Shown here piece by piece: positions 1-8,020 of a stretch of 64,000 nucleotides of DNA. Origin of the DNA: Geomonas limicola (GTDB lineage Bacteria; Desulfobacterota; Desulfuromonadia; Geobacterales; Geobacteraceae); contig NZ_BLXZ01000001.1 in the NCBI RefSeq assembly GCF_014193675.1, forward strand, positions 372,001 to 436,000. Direction: 5' to 3'. The first letter of the stretch is position 1, and each line of letters opens with the position of its first letter. Position numbers and translations under genes: made by a program. Under the pieces are notes generated by a model. It ran no database searches. It saw only the letters and a program-made list of their open reading frames with translations, and was not told the origin of the DNA.

Positions 1-1456
1 CGCACTGGATTGTAGCACATTGCCATCTTCTGTCAAGGGCATCGCGCAGCTTGATGTCGATCTTGGGACCGTAGAAGGCGCCGTCGCCCTCATTGATTTC
101 GAAGGGGCGGCCGGAATCTTTCAGTGCCGAGAGGAGCGCACTGGTGGCAAGTTCCCAGGCATCGTCGGAGCCGATCGACTTCTCCGGACGGGTGGAAAGC
201 TCCATCTCGTACTCGAAGCCGAAGATCCCCATGACGTCTTTGACGAAGCCGAGTACACCCTTGATCTCGGCATCAAGCTGGTCCGGAGTGCAGAGGATGT
301 GGGCGTCGTCCTGGGTAAAGCCGCGGACGCGCAAAAGGCCGTGCAGCACGCCGGCGCGCTCGTGACGGTGCACGGTGCCCAGCTCGAAGTAGCGCAGCGG
401 CAGGTCGCGGTAGCTTCTCAAGGAAGACTTGTAGATCATCATGTGCGCGAGGCAGTTCATCGGCTTCACGCCGTAGCCCTGCTCGTCCACCGTGGTGAAG
501 TACATGTTCTCGCGGTAGTTCTCGTAGTGGCCGGAACGCTGCCAGAGCTCGGTCTTCAGGATCTGCGGACCCAGGACGATGTCGTAGCCGCGCTTTAAGT
601 GCTCTTTGCGCTCGAAGTCTTCGAGGATGGTACGGAGCATGGCCCCTTTCGGGTGCCAGATGACCAGACCCGCGCCGACTTCGTCGTTGAAGGAGAAGAG
701 ATCGAGTTCGCGGCCCAGTTTCCTGTGGTCGCGTTTCTTGGCCTCTTCGATGCGGGCGAGGTACGCCTCGAGCTCCTTCTTGTCGGTGAAGGCGGTGCCG
801 TAGACGCGCTGCAGCATGGCGCGCTTCTCGTCGCCGCGCCAGTAGGCACCCGCGATGGAGGTGAGCTTGAAGGCCTTGCAGAAGGAGGTGCTGGGCAGAT
901 GGGGCCCGCGGCAGAGGTCGGCGAAGTCGCCCTGGCTGTAGAGCGAAACCGTCTCGGCGCCCAGGTCTTCGATGAGCTCGACCTTGTAGTCCTCACCCAT
1001 CTTCTTGAAGAGCGCGATGGCCTCGGCGCTGGACATGACCGAGCGCTCGATCTTCAGGTTCGCCTTGGCGAGTTCTGCCATCTTGGCTTCAATCTTCTCG
1101 AGATCTTCCGGGGTGAAGGGATGATCCACGTCGAAATCGTAGTAGAAGCCAGTCTCGATGGCGGGACCGATGGTAACTTTCGCCTGCGGGAAAAGCGCCT
1201 TCACCGCCTGGGCCATCAGGTGGGAGGTCGAGTGCCGAACGATCTCCAGCGCCTCGGGGCTCTTCTCGGTGATGATTTCCACCTTGTTGCCGTCGGCAAG
1301 CTTGGTGTTGAGGTCGACCAGGTTGCCGTCCACCTTGCCGGCGATGGCAGCCTTGGCGAGACCTGCGCCTATGGAAGCCGCCAGATCGTAAATCGTGGCG
1401 TCTTTCTGGAGGGATCTTTCTGAACCGTCGGGAAGCGAAACCTTAATCTGATCCAT
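1..1456 (-). CDS. thrS: Threonyl-tRNA synthetase, 3' end cut by window edge
   Basis: Attaches threonine to tRNA-Thr in the cytoplasm. The first 485 codons are present out of roughly 635 in the family. Translation on the minus strand starts [12 protein letters not shown], an N-terminal TGS domain. It then shows HSTSH, the HxxxH metal motif of the second (editing) domain, with CRGPH further on. The class II catalytic core follows, with the motif 2 region reading [12 protein letters not shown] and then [14 protein letters not shown]. The ATG has AAGGGG about seven bases upstream. The missing part holds the end of the catalytic core and the anticodon-binding domain. A terminator hairpin lies only 27 bases upstream of the start, so expression probably depends on read-through from the tRNA promoter or on a start site I cannot see. 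Confidence 0.96.
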   Translation of the reverse strand, partial: MDQIKVSLPDGSERSLQKDATIYDLAASIGAGLAKAAIAGKVDGNLVDLNTKLADGNKVEIITEKSPEALEIVRHSTSHLMAQAVKALFPQAKVTIGPAIETGFYYDFDVDHPFTPEDLEKIEAKMAELAKANLKIERSVMSSAEAIALFKKMGEDYKVELIEDLGAETVSLYSQGDFADLCRGPHLPSTSFCKAFKLTSIAGAYWRGDEKRAMLQRVYGTAFTDKKELEAYLARIEEAKKRDHRKLGRELDLFSFNDEVGAGLVIWHPKGAMLRTILEDFERKEHLKRGYDIVLGPQILKTELWQRSGHYENYRENMYFTTVDEQGYGVKPMNCLAHMMIYKSSLRSYRDLPLRYFELGTVHRHERAGVLHGLLRVRGFTQDDAHILCTPDQLDAEIKGVLGFVKDVMGIFGFEYEMELSTRPEKSIGSDDAWELATSALLSALKDSGRPFEINEGDGAFYGPKIDIKLRDALDRRWQCATIQC

Positions 1457-1470
1457 GTCAAGCCCCTTTG

Positions 1471-1505
1471 TACAAACAGAAAGAGGCATCGAAACTCGAT
1501 GCCTC
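1471..1505 (-). terminator. Rho-independent terminator between tRNA-Val and thrS
   Basis: A perfect 10-bp inverted repeat (1483-1492 and 1496-1505, GAGGCATCGA/TCGATGCCTC) with a 3-base loop. On the minus strand it is followed by TTTCTGTTTG. It sits downstream of the tRNA and immediately upstream of the thrS ribosome binding site, so it could also act as an attenuator of thrS. Confidence 0.75.
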
Positions 1506-1536
1506 CGTCGAACCTCGCTATGAAGGTTTTCTTTGA

Positions 1537-1611
1537 TGGTAGGCGCGGGCGGTTTCGAACCGCCGACCCCTAGCGTGTCGAGCTAGTGCTCTACCCCTGA
1601 GCTACGCGCCT
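1537..1611 (-). tRNA. tRNA-Val, anticodon GAC
   Basis: A 75-base cloverleaf can be folded by hand. The acceptor stem AGGCGCG/CGCGCCT pairs fully and the D stem is GCTC/GAGC. The anticodon stem CTAGC/GCTAG encloses the loop TCGACAC, giving anticodon GAC for valine. The variable loop is GGGTC, and the T stem GGCGG/CCGCC encloses TTCGAAA. The discriminator base is A and the CCA end is encoded in the DNA. Confidence 0.96.
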
Positions 1612-1637
1612 GCTTTGCTGCTTCGTGGAACTCGAAC

Positions 1638-1666
1638 TTTGTACCAATTCGCTAATACAAAGTCAA
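1638..1666 (-). promoter_or_regulatory. Sigma-70 promoter of tRNA-Val
   Basis: On the minus strand a TTGACT -35 box (1661-1666) is separated by 17 bases from a TACAAA -10 box (1638-1643). The -10 box ends 26 bases before the first tRNA base. Box quality, spacing and position all fit a stable-RNA promoter. It may also supply thrS transcripts. Confidence 0.65.
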
Positions 1667-1976
1667 CACTTTTTCTCGGGACGCTCTTTTTTTCTCATTG
1701 GACATTGCTTCCCCTCCGCACCCCCACCGGCACCTTTGACTAACCCTACCTGAAAATTCTCAGGAAATTACGGAGTTGCTTTACAAATACATTTTTTGTC
1801 ATATATTTCCTACAGCACTCTGCGTTGAGCACCCATAAACAAAAAAGCAGCCACACATTCACTCATTCCGCCGCCTGCAGCATCAGGGTCAACCCCGGTA
1901 GCACCTGGTATCACCCGTATCCTTTACCGTCTCACCCGTCGTCGTCTGTCAGGCCATGTACAGTAAGGAGAGAATC
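1667..1976. other. Intergenic region with one weak promoter candidate
   Basis: This is the divergent gap between the tRNA-Val promoter and the DUF2235 gene. No convincing gene or RNA is seen. TTTACA (1780-1785), 16 bases and TATATT (1802-1807) could be a plus-strand sigma-70 promoter. It would give a leader of about 165 bases for the DUF2235 gene. Confidence 0.35.
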
Positions 1977-3185
1977 ATGTCGAAGAATATCGTCTTCTGT
2001 GCGGATGGAACCTGGAACAGTCCCAGCCAGGACGAGAACCACGATCAGTTGCCGGATCAAACCAACGTGTACAAACTCTTTCGGATGCTCGAAGGCGAGC
2101 TGTCCGCTCAGACACCGGATAATTCCAAAGAACAGGAGAAGGTGCTTACCTCGGGCACCATCATCCGACAGGTAGCCAAGTACCTGCATGGTGTGGGTGA
2201 TGACAGCAACGCCCTAACCCGCCTGCTCGGCGGCGCCTTCGGAGCCGGGGTCATCACCCGAATCGTGCGCGGCTACACCTTTATCTCGCGCAACTACAAG
2301 CCCGGGGACCGCATCTTCATCCTCGGTTTCAGCCGCGGGGCCTATACCGCACGTGCCCTGGCCGGATTCATTGCCAGCCAGGGGCTGCTCTCCCCTTCCC
2401 TGGCCGCTAATAAAGAAGATGCCTACCGCGCAGGGGCCCAGGCCTGGTACCGCTACCGCGACCAGTGCGCCAGACCGGACTTCTGCGCACGGCTTGCCGA
2501 GGTGGCCACAAATCTTCCCGCCTTTATCACCCGAGCGTCTCTCGAAGCAACGGATTTTGCCGCCGTGCCCGAGATCGCGGCCGTTGCCGTGTGGGATACC
2601 GTAGGTGCCCTGGGAATCCCGCTCTTCGTCGGCGACGCCCGCATGGACGCTTTCCGGTTCTGCGACACCAAGTTGAGCGATAAGGTCACCTGGGGGTTGC
2701 ACGCCCTCGCCCTGGATGAGCGGCGCTGCGATTTCACCCCCACCCTGTGGGATACCCGGGAGCAGATCAAGCAGGTGCTCTTCCCGGGGGCCCATGCCGA
2801 CGTGGGGGGCGGCTACCCGACGCTGAACACCGAGAGCAACCTCTCCGATGGCGCCCTCGAATGGATCCTGGAAGAACTTCTTGCGCTCGGTTTGATCGCA
2901 AACGACCTGGCATACCCCGACTTCTTCCCGAGTGTGGGCGGTGTGGCACACCAGCCTTGGCGCGGCACCTTGTACAAGACCGCCGCGCGGGCCTTCCCCG
3001 AGGACCTGGTGGGGCACCATTCCCTGGCGCTTCGTACCAGACTCACCGAGGTGCAGTCCGACCCGGGGGCAGCGGCGGCTCCCTATCGACCTGAGAACCT
3101 CCCCCGCGATATCTGCACCGTCGGCCTCGACCCTGTCACTCCAGACACCGCCGGTATCTGCGCTCGGTGCGTGTTGCGGGATTGA
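1977..3185 (+). CDS. DUF2235 alpha/beta-hydrolase (Tle1-like)
   Basis: A 402-residue protein of the DUF2235 family, which includes Tle1-type phospholipase effectors and housekeeping hydrolases. The N-terminus has the family signature KNIVFCADGTWN. The nucleophile elbow is GFSRGAYTARAL (GxSxG). A candidate acid lies in VWDTVGALG and a candidate histidine in FPGAHADVGGGY. The ATG at 1977 is preferred over an in-frame ATG 21 bases upstream because AAGGAG lies six bases before it. No signal peptide or membrane segment is visible. No type VI secretion genes lie nearby, so an effector role is not supported by context. A decayed second copy follows directly. The substrate is unknown; lipid esterase is the family-based guess. 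Confidence 0.85.
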   Translation: MSKNIVFCADGTWNSPSQDENHDQLPDQTNVYKLFRMLEGELSAQTPDNSKEQEKVLTSGTIIRQVAKYLHGVGDDSNALTRLLGGAFGAGVITRIVRGYTFISRNYKPGDRIFILGFSRGAYTARALAGFIASQGLLSPSLAANKEDAYRAGAQAWYRYRDQCARPDFCARLAEVATNLPAFITRASLEATDFAAVPEIAAVAVWDTVGALGIPLFVGDARMDAFRFCDTKLSDKVTWGLHALALDERRCDFTPTLWDTREQIKQVLFPGAHADVGGGYPTLNTESNLSDGALEWILEELLALGLIANDLAYPDFFPSVGGVAHQPWRGTLYKTAARAFPEDLVGHHSLALRTRLTEVQSDPGAAAAPYRPENLPRDICTVGLDPVTPDTAGICARCVLRD

Positions 3186-3228
3186 CCGACAGTCGACCAG
3201 GATTTCACCAGCCACGCAAGGATCAGCC

Positions 3229-3616
3229 ATGGGCAAGAACATCATGCTATCGTGCTGTGCTCGGACGGTACCGGCAACCAGGATATCACGAGCCGCGCGA
3301 CCAACCTCTTCATGATCTCGCGGGAGCCTGCACCGCGAGTAACCAGTCGATGCGCGGAGAAATGCAAGGCGTGGTTCGATCCGGGAAAGGGTCCGACTAC
3401 GCCTTTTTCGCCCTCACCCTCCTCTTGTTCGGCACTGTTATCACCATGCTGATCCTTTCCTGGTGCTACTGTGACACCAGTGCCTGTGGCTGCTGGCTGG
3501 GCTCTGCAGGAGCCGTACTCGCGATCTTCCTGTTGGGAAGTGCCGTGATTCACCGGTGGGCCGACCAGTCGATACCGCCCTTTGCAAGCACTACACAGCT
3601 TTCTGGCATAAATTGA
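3229..3616 (+). pseudogene. Decayed second DUF2235 gene
   Basis: A start region reads MGKNI, and then in another frame LCSDGTGNQDITSRATNLF, the N-terminal signature of DUF2235 proteins. The frames are joined only across a small shift near 3245-3252. Most of the hydrolase body, including the GxSxG elbow, is missing. The tail, in the frame ending at 3616, encodes two hydrophobic segments (ALTLLLFGTVITMLIL and a second ending in FLLGSAVI), as in membrane-anchored DUF2235 proteins. This pattern fits an internal deletion plus frameshifts of a tandem paralogue. The remnant is recognisable but cannot make a working enzyme. Confidence 0.7.
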
Positions 3617-3730
3617 GAGGCCACCTGCGCAGGATGCTGGCAGTTCCCTGACAGGTACGACCACCTGCTGATTGAGAGAGTCCCTCCCGAGAGTGACAAT
3701 CTGTCAGTTCTCCACTCCCCCTCTCTGTCG

Positions 3731-3760
3731 TTCTCACTTCGTCCACTGCATCCCTATAAT
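3731..3760 (+). promoter_or_regulatory. Candidate sigma-70 promoter of the zinc-ribbon gene
   Basis: A perfect TATAAT (3755-3760) is preceded at 18 bases by TTCTCA (3731-3736), a four-of-six -35 box. It lies 111 bases before the ATG at 3872 in AT-rich DNA that differs from the GC-rich surroundings. Confidence 0.45.
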
Positions 3761-3871
3761 ATATTCATCCGGTTATTTTGAACTATCCCGTAATCCTGTT
3801 GCCTTTTAGCTTAAATCGCACTATAAGCAGAATCAGTCAAAAGCGAAGACATCGTAGGCACTGGAGAAGCA

Positions 3872-4720
3872 ATGAAGATTGAGTGTCCCTCCTGTCATCT
3901 CACCGGAACCATCAACGAGGTAGAACTTCCACCCTATGGGCGCCGGATGAGCTGTCCGCGCTGCAAGCACGAGTTCCACGTCGAAAAACCCGCCGCGCCA
4001 GCTGCCAATGCACGCCTGATGAACAGTTGCCCGGCCTGCCAATACTCCACCTTTACCGAAGAGATGTTTGCCGTCTGCCCCAAGTGCGGCATGAGCGCCG
4101 AGCAGCACCAGTCGCTGGCCCGCAAGCAACAGGAGCGGGAACAGGACCGTCGCAACCAGGAGGCGTTGCAGCGCTCGTACCGAAACCCTGACCTGGTGGT
4201 GCCCACGCCGCACGATGCGCAGCAAGCAGCCGAGACTCCTCGCGCTGCGAAACCTGTCGAAATCACCTCATGGAGTTGCCTGGCTGCCGGCGCCATCCTC
4301 TTTTTCTATGCCGTCTCCGGCATCGTCAAGTACTACAGCCGCGACTGGCAGGCGATCCTTTCCGAACCGGTACTGGAGCCGTTCTCCAAGTTCTACGTGT
4401 TTGCCCATCTGGGACTGGTCCCTTGGCTGGTGCTCTTGTTCAGTCTCTATCTCTGCTGCGCAGCCTACCTCTTTGGAAGGCTCAAGGACGGATCGCTGCG
4501 GCGCCTGACGGAGGCCGCCTGGTTCGGCGCGGCAGTTGCCGCCGTACACCAGTCGGTCGCCTTCTATGACTGGGTCACCATCTCCTCGAGCAGCCCGGGG
4601 TTCTCCTACTACGCGATAGGCATCTTCAACGCGCTGTTATTTATGGCGCTGCTGACCGCTCCCTGTGCCGTCCTGCTCTGGGTCCTGAGAAGCGACCTGA
4701 TCACTCGCGAGTTCCGCTAG
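3872..4720 (+). CDS. Zinc-ribbon membrane protein, function unknown
   Basis: A 282-residue protein. The N-terminus carries an MJ0042-type zinc ribbon, CPSC (residues 5-8) with CPRC about 20 residues on. A second ribbon follows, CPAC with CPKCGM. Next come a charged glutamine-rich stretch (SLARKQQEREQDRR) and a C-terminal half with about four hydrophobic segments (around residues 133-152, 172-197, 212-228 and 247-270). The order suggests cytoplasmic metal-binding ribbons tethered to the inner membrane. GGAG lies just before the ATG. The gene has its own candidate promoter and no obvious operon partner. No enzymatic motif is seen. Related ribbons occur in many delta-proteobacterial membrane proteins of unknown role. 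Confidence 0.75.
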   Translation: MKIECPSCHLTGTINEVELPPYGRRMSCPRCKHEFHVEKPAAPAANARLMNSCPACQYSTFTEEMFAVCPKCGMSAEQHQSLARKQQEREQDRRNQEALQRSYRNPDLVVPTPHDAQQAAETPRAAKPVEITSWSCLAAGAILFFYAVSGIVKYYSRDWQAILSEPVLEPFSKFYVFAHLGLVPWLVLLFSLYLCCAAYLFGRLKDGSLRRLTEAAWFGAAVAAVHQSVAFYDWVTISSSSPGFSYYAIGIFNALLFMALLTAPCAVLLWVLRSDLITREFR

Positions 4721-4871
4721 GCGGACCGGTCCGCGTCGGCCCTCCTCTGAAAGCCCCGGCAGTCTCCGCAGAGCCCCGGATTATCCTTGCAGAAGCAGTG
4801 TCCTTCGGCTAGATTCAGTGGACCCGTCGGTCCCCTGTCCGAACCGGGCCACCTACCCCCGAGGAGATCCC

Positions 4872-5312
4872 ATGCTGAAAAACGTCGTCACCGCGTGCCT
4901 GGCCGTTACCATGTTGCTTTCCCTTTTCCTGGTACCGCAGGCCCTTGCCTCCGAGAGTGCCGCCGGCAACCTCCTTGGTTCCTGGAGCATCACGCACCGC
5001 CCGGTAAACGGAGCAGGCAAGCCCTGTCCTTTCATCCCCGAGGGGATCGAGTTCTTCAAGGATCAGACCCTGGTGATGTCCAACATGCCCGGCCGGCACT
5101 TCCCGTTCAAGTTCGAACTGAGCGCCGAGGAGCGCAAAGCCATCGAATCGAGGTCTGCAGAGTTCCAGGGTAAACAGCTCTTACTGGTGAAGCCCGTGCC
5201 GAACATGCCCTGGGAGAAGACCCCCATGGCCTACGCCTACTCGGTTACCGCAAACGAGCTTACCCTCGAGGTACTCGGCTGGGAACCGGCAACCTTCAAA
5301 CGCAGCAAGTAA
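4872..5312 (+). CDS. Small secreted protein, function unknown
   Basis: A 146-residue protein starting MLKNVVTACLAVTMLLS. It has a typical Sec signal peptide with likely cleavage after residue 25 or 26 (QALAS). The mature part is about 120 residues with no membrane segment. It opens with GSWSITHR, reminiscent of small lipocalin-like or META-type secreted domains, but I cannot name a family. The start is chosen from GAGGAGA upstream of ATG 4872; an in-frame start 54 bases earlier would spoil the signal peptide. A strong terminator follows, so it is probably transcribed alone or with the gene before it. Confidence 0.75.
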   Translation: MLKNVVTACLAVTMLLSLFLVPQALASESAAGNLLGSWSITHRPVNGAGKPCPFIPEGIEFFKDQTLVMSNMPGRHFPFKFELSAEERKAIESRSAEFQGKQLLLVKPVPNMPWEKTPMAYAYSVTANELTLEVLGWEPATFKRSK

Positions 5313-5334
5313 GCAATGGTCCCAGTACCTGACA

Positions 5335-5364
5335 AAGGCCCTACCGCGAGGTAAGGCCTTTTTT
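5335..5364 (+). terminator. Rho-independent terminator
   Basis: A stem AAGGCC..TACC/GGTA..GGCCTT with one internal mismatch and a GCGA loop, followed by TTTTTT (5359-5364). It ends the transcript of the small secreted protein gene. Confidence 0.85.
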
Positions 5365-5407
5365 GCGTCAGCGCCATCCCGCTCCCTTGCACAACCGAGG
5401 AACCCCT

Positions 5408-6766
5408 ATGGTCTTGTCCCGTATATCCCCCCTCCTGCTGTTGCTGTTCACCCTGACCGCAAGCGCCTGCTCCACGGTAAAACCATCCCTGACCGCGCAG
5501 CCCCCGGATGCAGCACCGTTTCGATCGGCCCTGCCCAAGGAGCTCTCGAGCATCAGCGTCCCGATAGAGGCCTCCGCCGAGGAAATCGGCAGGACCCTTA
5601 GCAAGGTAGTGCCCGCACGCCTCTACCAGGGAGCAACCAAGACCGTCGGGATCAGCGCGGACCTGCGGCGCAACGGCCCCATCGAGGTCGCGGCACAGGA
5701 CAATGCCCTGTTCCTTACCCTCCCCATCACCGCTTCGCTCAGCTATGCCGGGTTCCAGACCCCTCCCCTCCCCCTCAAACTACGCTTTCGTGCAGCTGCC
5801 AGCATCGGCTCCGACTGGAGGGTAAGCGTGGACCTCCGCTACCTGGGACTTAGCGAACTGCTTACCGAGCAGATCGGCAGTGGGCCGTTTGCCATCAAGC
5901 CGCGCGCGGCTATCGAAGGGTTGACCCAGCCGCTGCAACAGCTGCTCAGTAACCAGGTCAACAAGCAGCTCAACGACAGTTTCTCCCTGAAAGCCAAAGT
6001 TGCCCAGATATGGGACACCGCCCAGAAACCGATCTTGGTGGACCGAAAGCTGAATGCCTGGCTGAAGCTTTCACCCCGCGAGGTAACCCTTTTTCCTCTC
6101 AAGGCGCAGGGCAACCGGGTGAGCCTGGCAATCGGGATCATCACCTATGCAGAGGTGGTGCTGGGGCAGCAGCCCGAGACCGGTGCGCCGCTCCCCCTGC
6201 CGCCGCTCAGGCTGGTCAACAGTCTGGACCGGACCTTCCGGCTTACGGTCAATGCCGATCTCTACTACAAGGATCTCAGCTCGGCAGCCGCCCCGTTTCT
6301 GCTCAACAAGGAATTCAACTCGGATGGAAGAATGATCGTCGTGAAGAGTTTCGAGGTGTACGGTAACGGCGACAGGTTCGTGATCAAGGTGGTGACCGAG
6401 GGCTCACTGGACGGCACCTTTTACCTCACCGGCAAGCCGCGCTTTAATGCCCGCAGCAAAGTCCTATCGGTCGAAGAGGTGGACTTCGATCTGCAGAGTA
6501 AAAGCCTGCTGGTACAGTCGGCGGACTGGCTCCTGCACAGCACCATCCGGGATCGGATCCAGGATAGACTGAACCTCGACCTGTCACGGCAACTGGAAGA
6601 GTCGCGGGAGTTGGCAGGAAAGGCGATCGCACAGCGCAAACTGCTGGACCAGGTAAGTCTCAAGGGGGAGATCAAGACGTTGAAGATTGGTGAGTTTCTG
6701 CTGGGGCCGGACAGGATTTCCTTGCAGGTCGTGGCGGAGGGAGAATCGGCGCTGGTGCTGCACTGA
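5408..6766 (+). CDS. DUF4403 family lipoprotein
   Basis: A 452-residue protein with a lipoprotein-type signal (hydrophobic core LLLLLFTLTASAC, cysteine near residue 21). A long region follows that I read as DUF4403, a family of envelope proteins with tandem lipid-binding-type folds. Family-like features are the repeated SLSYAGF..PLPLKLRFR and ITYAEVVLGQQPETG segments and a C-terminal ending in ISLQVVAEG. ATG 5408 is chosen because GAGG precedes it and it places the signal at the N-terminus. It is transcribed alone, just after a terminator, and convergent with the GT9 gene. The function is unknown; DUF4403 proteins are usually predicted to sit on the periplasmic face. Confidence 0.75.
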   Translation: MVLSRISPLLLLLFTLTASACSTVKPSLTAQPPDAAPFRSALPKELSSISVPIEASAEEIGRTLSKVVPARLYQGATKTVGISADLRRNGPIEVAAQDNALFLTLPITASLSYAGFQTPPLPLKLRFRAAASIGSDWRVSVDLRYLGLSELLTEQIGSGPFAIKPRAAIEGLTQPLQQLLSNQVNKQLNDSFSLKAKVAQIWDTAQKPILVDRKLNAWLKLSPREVTLFPLKAQGNRVSLAIGIITYAEVVLGQQPETGAPLPLPPLRLVNSLDRTFRLTVNADLYYKDLSSAAAPFLLNKEFNSDGRMIVVKSFEVYGNGDRFVIKVVTEGSLDGTFYLTGKPRFNARSKVLSVEEVDFDLQSKSLLVQSADWLLHSTIRDRIQDRLNLDLSRQLEESRELAGKAIAQRKLLDQVSLKGEIKTLKIGEFLLGPDRISLQVVAEGESALVLH

Positions 6767-6910
6767 CAGGGATATACAAGACTGAACCTGAACAGGGATA
6801 AACAGGATTGAATCTAAACAGGGATGAAGGGGATGAATGGGATAAAACCTTAAAAACGAGGACGGGACCTACGGAGCCTTCACACTCAAACTACGACATT
6901 AAATGGGTAA

Positions 6911-6952
6911 CCTAGAACCAGAAACGAAGAAAATAGAACCTAGAACCTGACG
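6911..6952. repeat. Heptamer array, TAGAACC family
   Basis: Six consecutive 7-base units starting at 6911: CCTAGAA, CCAGAAA, CGAAGAA, AATAGAA, CCTAGAA, CCTGACG. The period is exactly 7 with drifted copies. It overlaps the 3' end of the GT9 gene, whose TAG stop (6940-6942 on the minus strand) lies inside a unit. The reverse complement, GTTCTAC/GTTCTAG, matches arrays at 58416 and 60438. Upstream, 6790-6845 holds looser GGGAT-rich repeats. Confidence 0.75.
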
Positions 6953-8016
6953 CTGAGCAGTTCCTGCGCAGCGGCCAGAACCTCGTGCACGGCGATTTCG
7001 GAGAGGCAGCGGGCGCCCTCCGGGCAGCGCGGCGTGGTGCCGAAACGGGTGCAGGGGGAACAGGCAAGATGGCGGTTGACTATGCGGTGCTGGTCGCCGC
7101 GGGGTCCCCATTTGGCCTCCATGCCGGGACCGAAGAGTGACACGGCAGGAACACCCAAACCGACCGCAATATGCAGTACTCCCGAATCTCCCGAAATGAG
7201 CAGCCGGGTCCTCGCAAGGACGGCCGCACTTTCGACGAGGCTGGTCCGGCCCGCCAGGTTAAGACCGCCGCAACCTGAGACGATCAATTCCCCTTCCTCC
7301 CGGTCACCGGGGCCGCCAACCACCGCAATACGGAATCCTGCCAGAGTGAGCCGCTGGGCAAGTTCGGCAAAGCGCGCAGCCCCCCAACGCCGCTCCGGAA
7401 TACTGGCACCGGGAAAGATGGTGACCAGCCGCCCCTCGTCCCCCCTGAGCAAGGCCTCGGCACGGACAGCCGCCTCGTTGGGGACGGTCAGAAAGGGCAC
7501 GGTGAAGCTCTCCGGGGCAGTGATTCCCAACGGCGCCAGGAGCTTGAAGAAGCTGAAGAGTTCGTAGTCATCGTGCGAGTAGGGAACGCCGTTGGAGAAG
7601 AGGCGCTTGCGGTTGTTGGTAGCGTACCCGATGGAAAGCGGCGCACGGGCCAACCGCGCCACCACCGCCGAGAGGCGGTGCCACTGCTCAGTATCGATGA
7701 CAAGGTCAAACCCGCCCCGCAGCACCTCAAGGAGATCGCCCGGCCTGTCGTACAGCATCAGCCTGTCCACCTGCGGACACAGAGCAAACGTCGCTCCGTT
7801 GCGCCCTTCGGCCAGCACCACCAGTTCGGCATGGGGATAGCGCTCCTTCAAGGCAGCGAGCGCGGGAATCAGCAGGACGGCGTCGCCGATGCCGCCGGGC
7901 CGGATCACCAATAGGCGCTTTGGCGTCACGGTTTCCGCGGCACGGGGAGCAGGAAGCATGGCAGCCGCAACCCCGCCGATGAGCTTGTCGATCTGCTTCA
8001 AAAGTGCGATGCGCAC
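6940..8016 (-). CDS. Glycosyltransferase family 9 (heptosyltransferase-like)
   Basis: A 358-residue enzyme that should move a heptose or similar sugar from a nucleotide donor to lipid A core or another glycan in the cytoplasm. Family 9 features are RPGGIGDAVLLIPAL (residues 39-53), FPGASIPERRW at the start of the second Rossmann half, and SGDSGVLHIAVGLGVPAVSLFGP near the C-terminus, where the sugar nucleotide binds. Start codon is GTG with AAGGGG upstream. It lies four bases after the oxidoreductase gene, so the two are one transcript. The stop codon falls within a heptamer repeat array, suggesting the natural 3' end has been replaced. Confidence 0.88.
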   Translation of the reverse strand: MRIALLKQIDKLIGGVAAAMLPAPRAAETVTPKRLLVIRPGGIGDAVLLIPALAALKERYPHAELVVLAEGRNGATFALCPQVDRLMLYDRPGDLLEVLRGGFDLVIDTEQWHRLSAVVARLARAPLSIGYATNNRKRLFSNGVPYSHDDYELFSFFKLLAPLGITAPESFTVPFLTVPNEAAVRAEALLRGDEGRLVTIFPGASIPERRWGAARFAELAQRLTLAGFRIAVVGGPGDREEGELIVSGCGGLNLAGRTSLVESAAVLARTRLLISGDSGVLHIAVGLGVPAVSLFGPGMEAKWGPRGDQHRIVNRHLACSPCTRFGTTPRCPEGARCLSEIAVHEVLAAAQELLSVRF

Positions 8017-8020
8017 GCGG

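Noticed and set aside
599..1423. A 274-codon plus-strand frame at the window start
   Set aside because: Antisense to thrS, whose minus-strand translation has all ThrRS motifs.
4721..4734. Perfect palindrome GCGGACC/GGTCCGC after the zinc-ribbon gene
   Set aside because: No loop and no T run, so it is not a terminator. It may be a chance or protein-binding site without further support.
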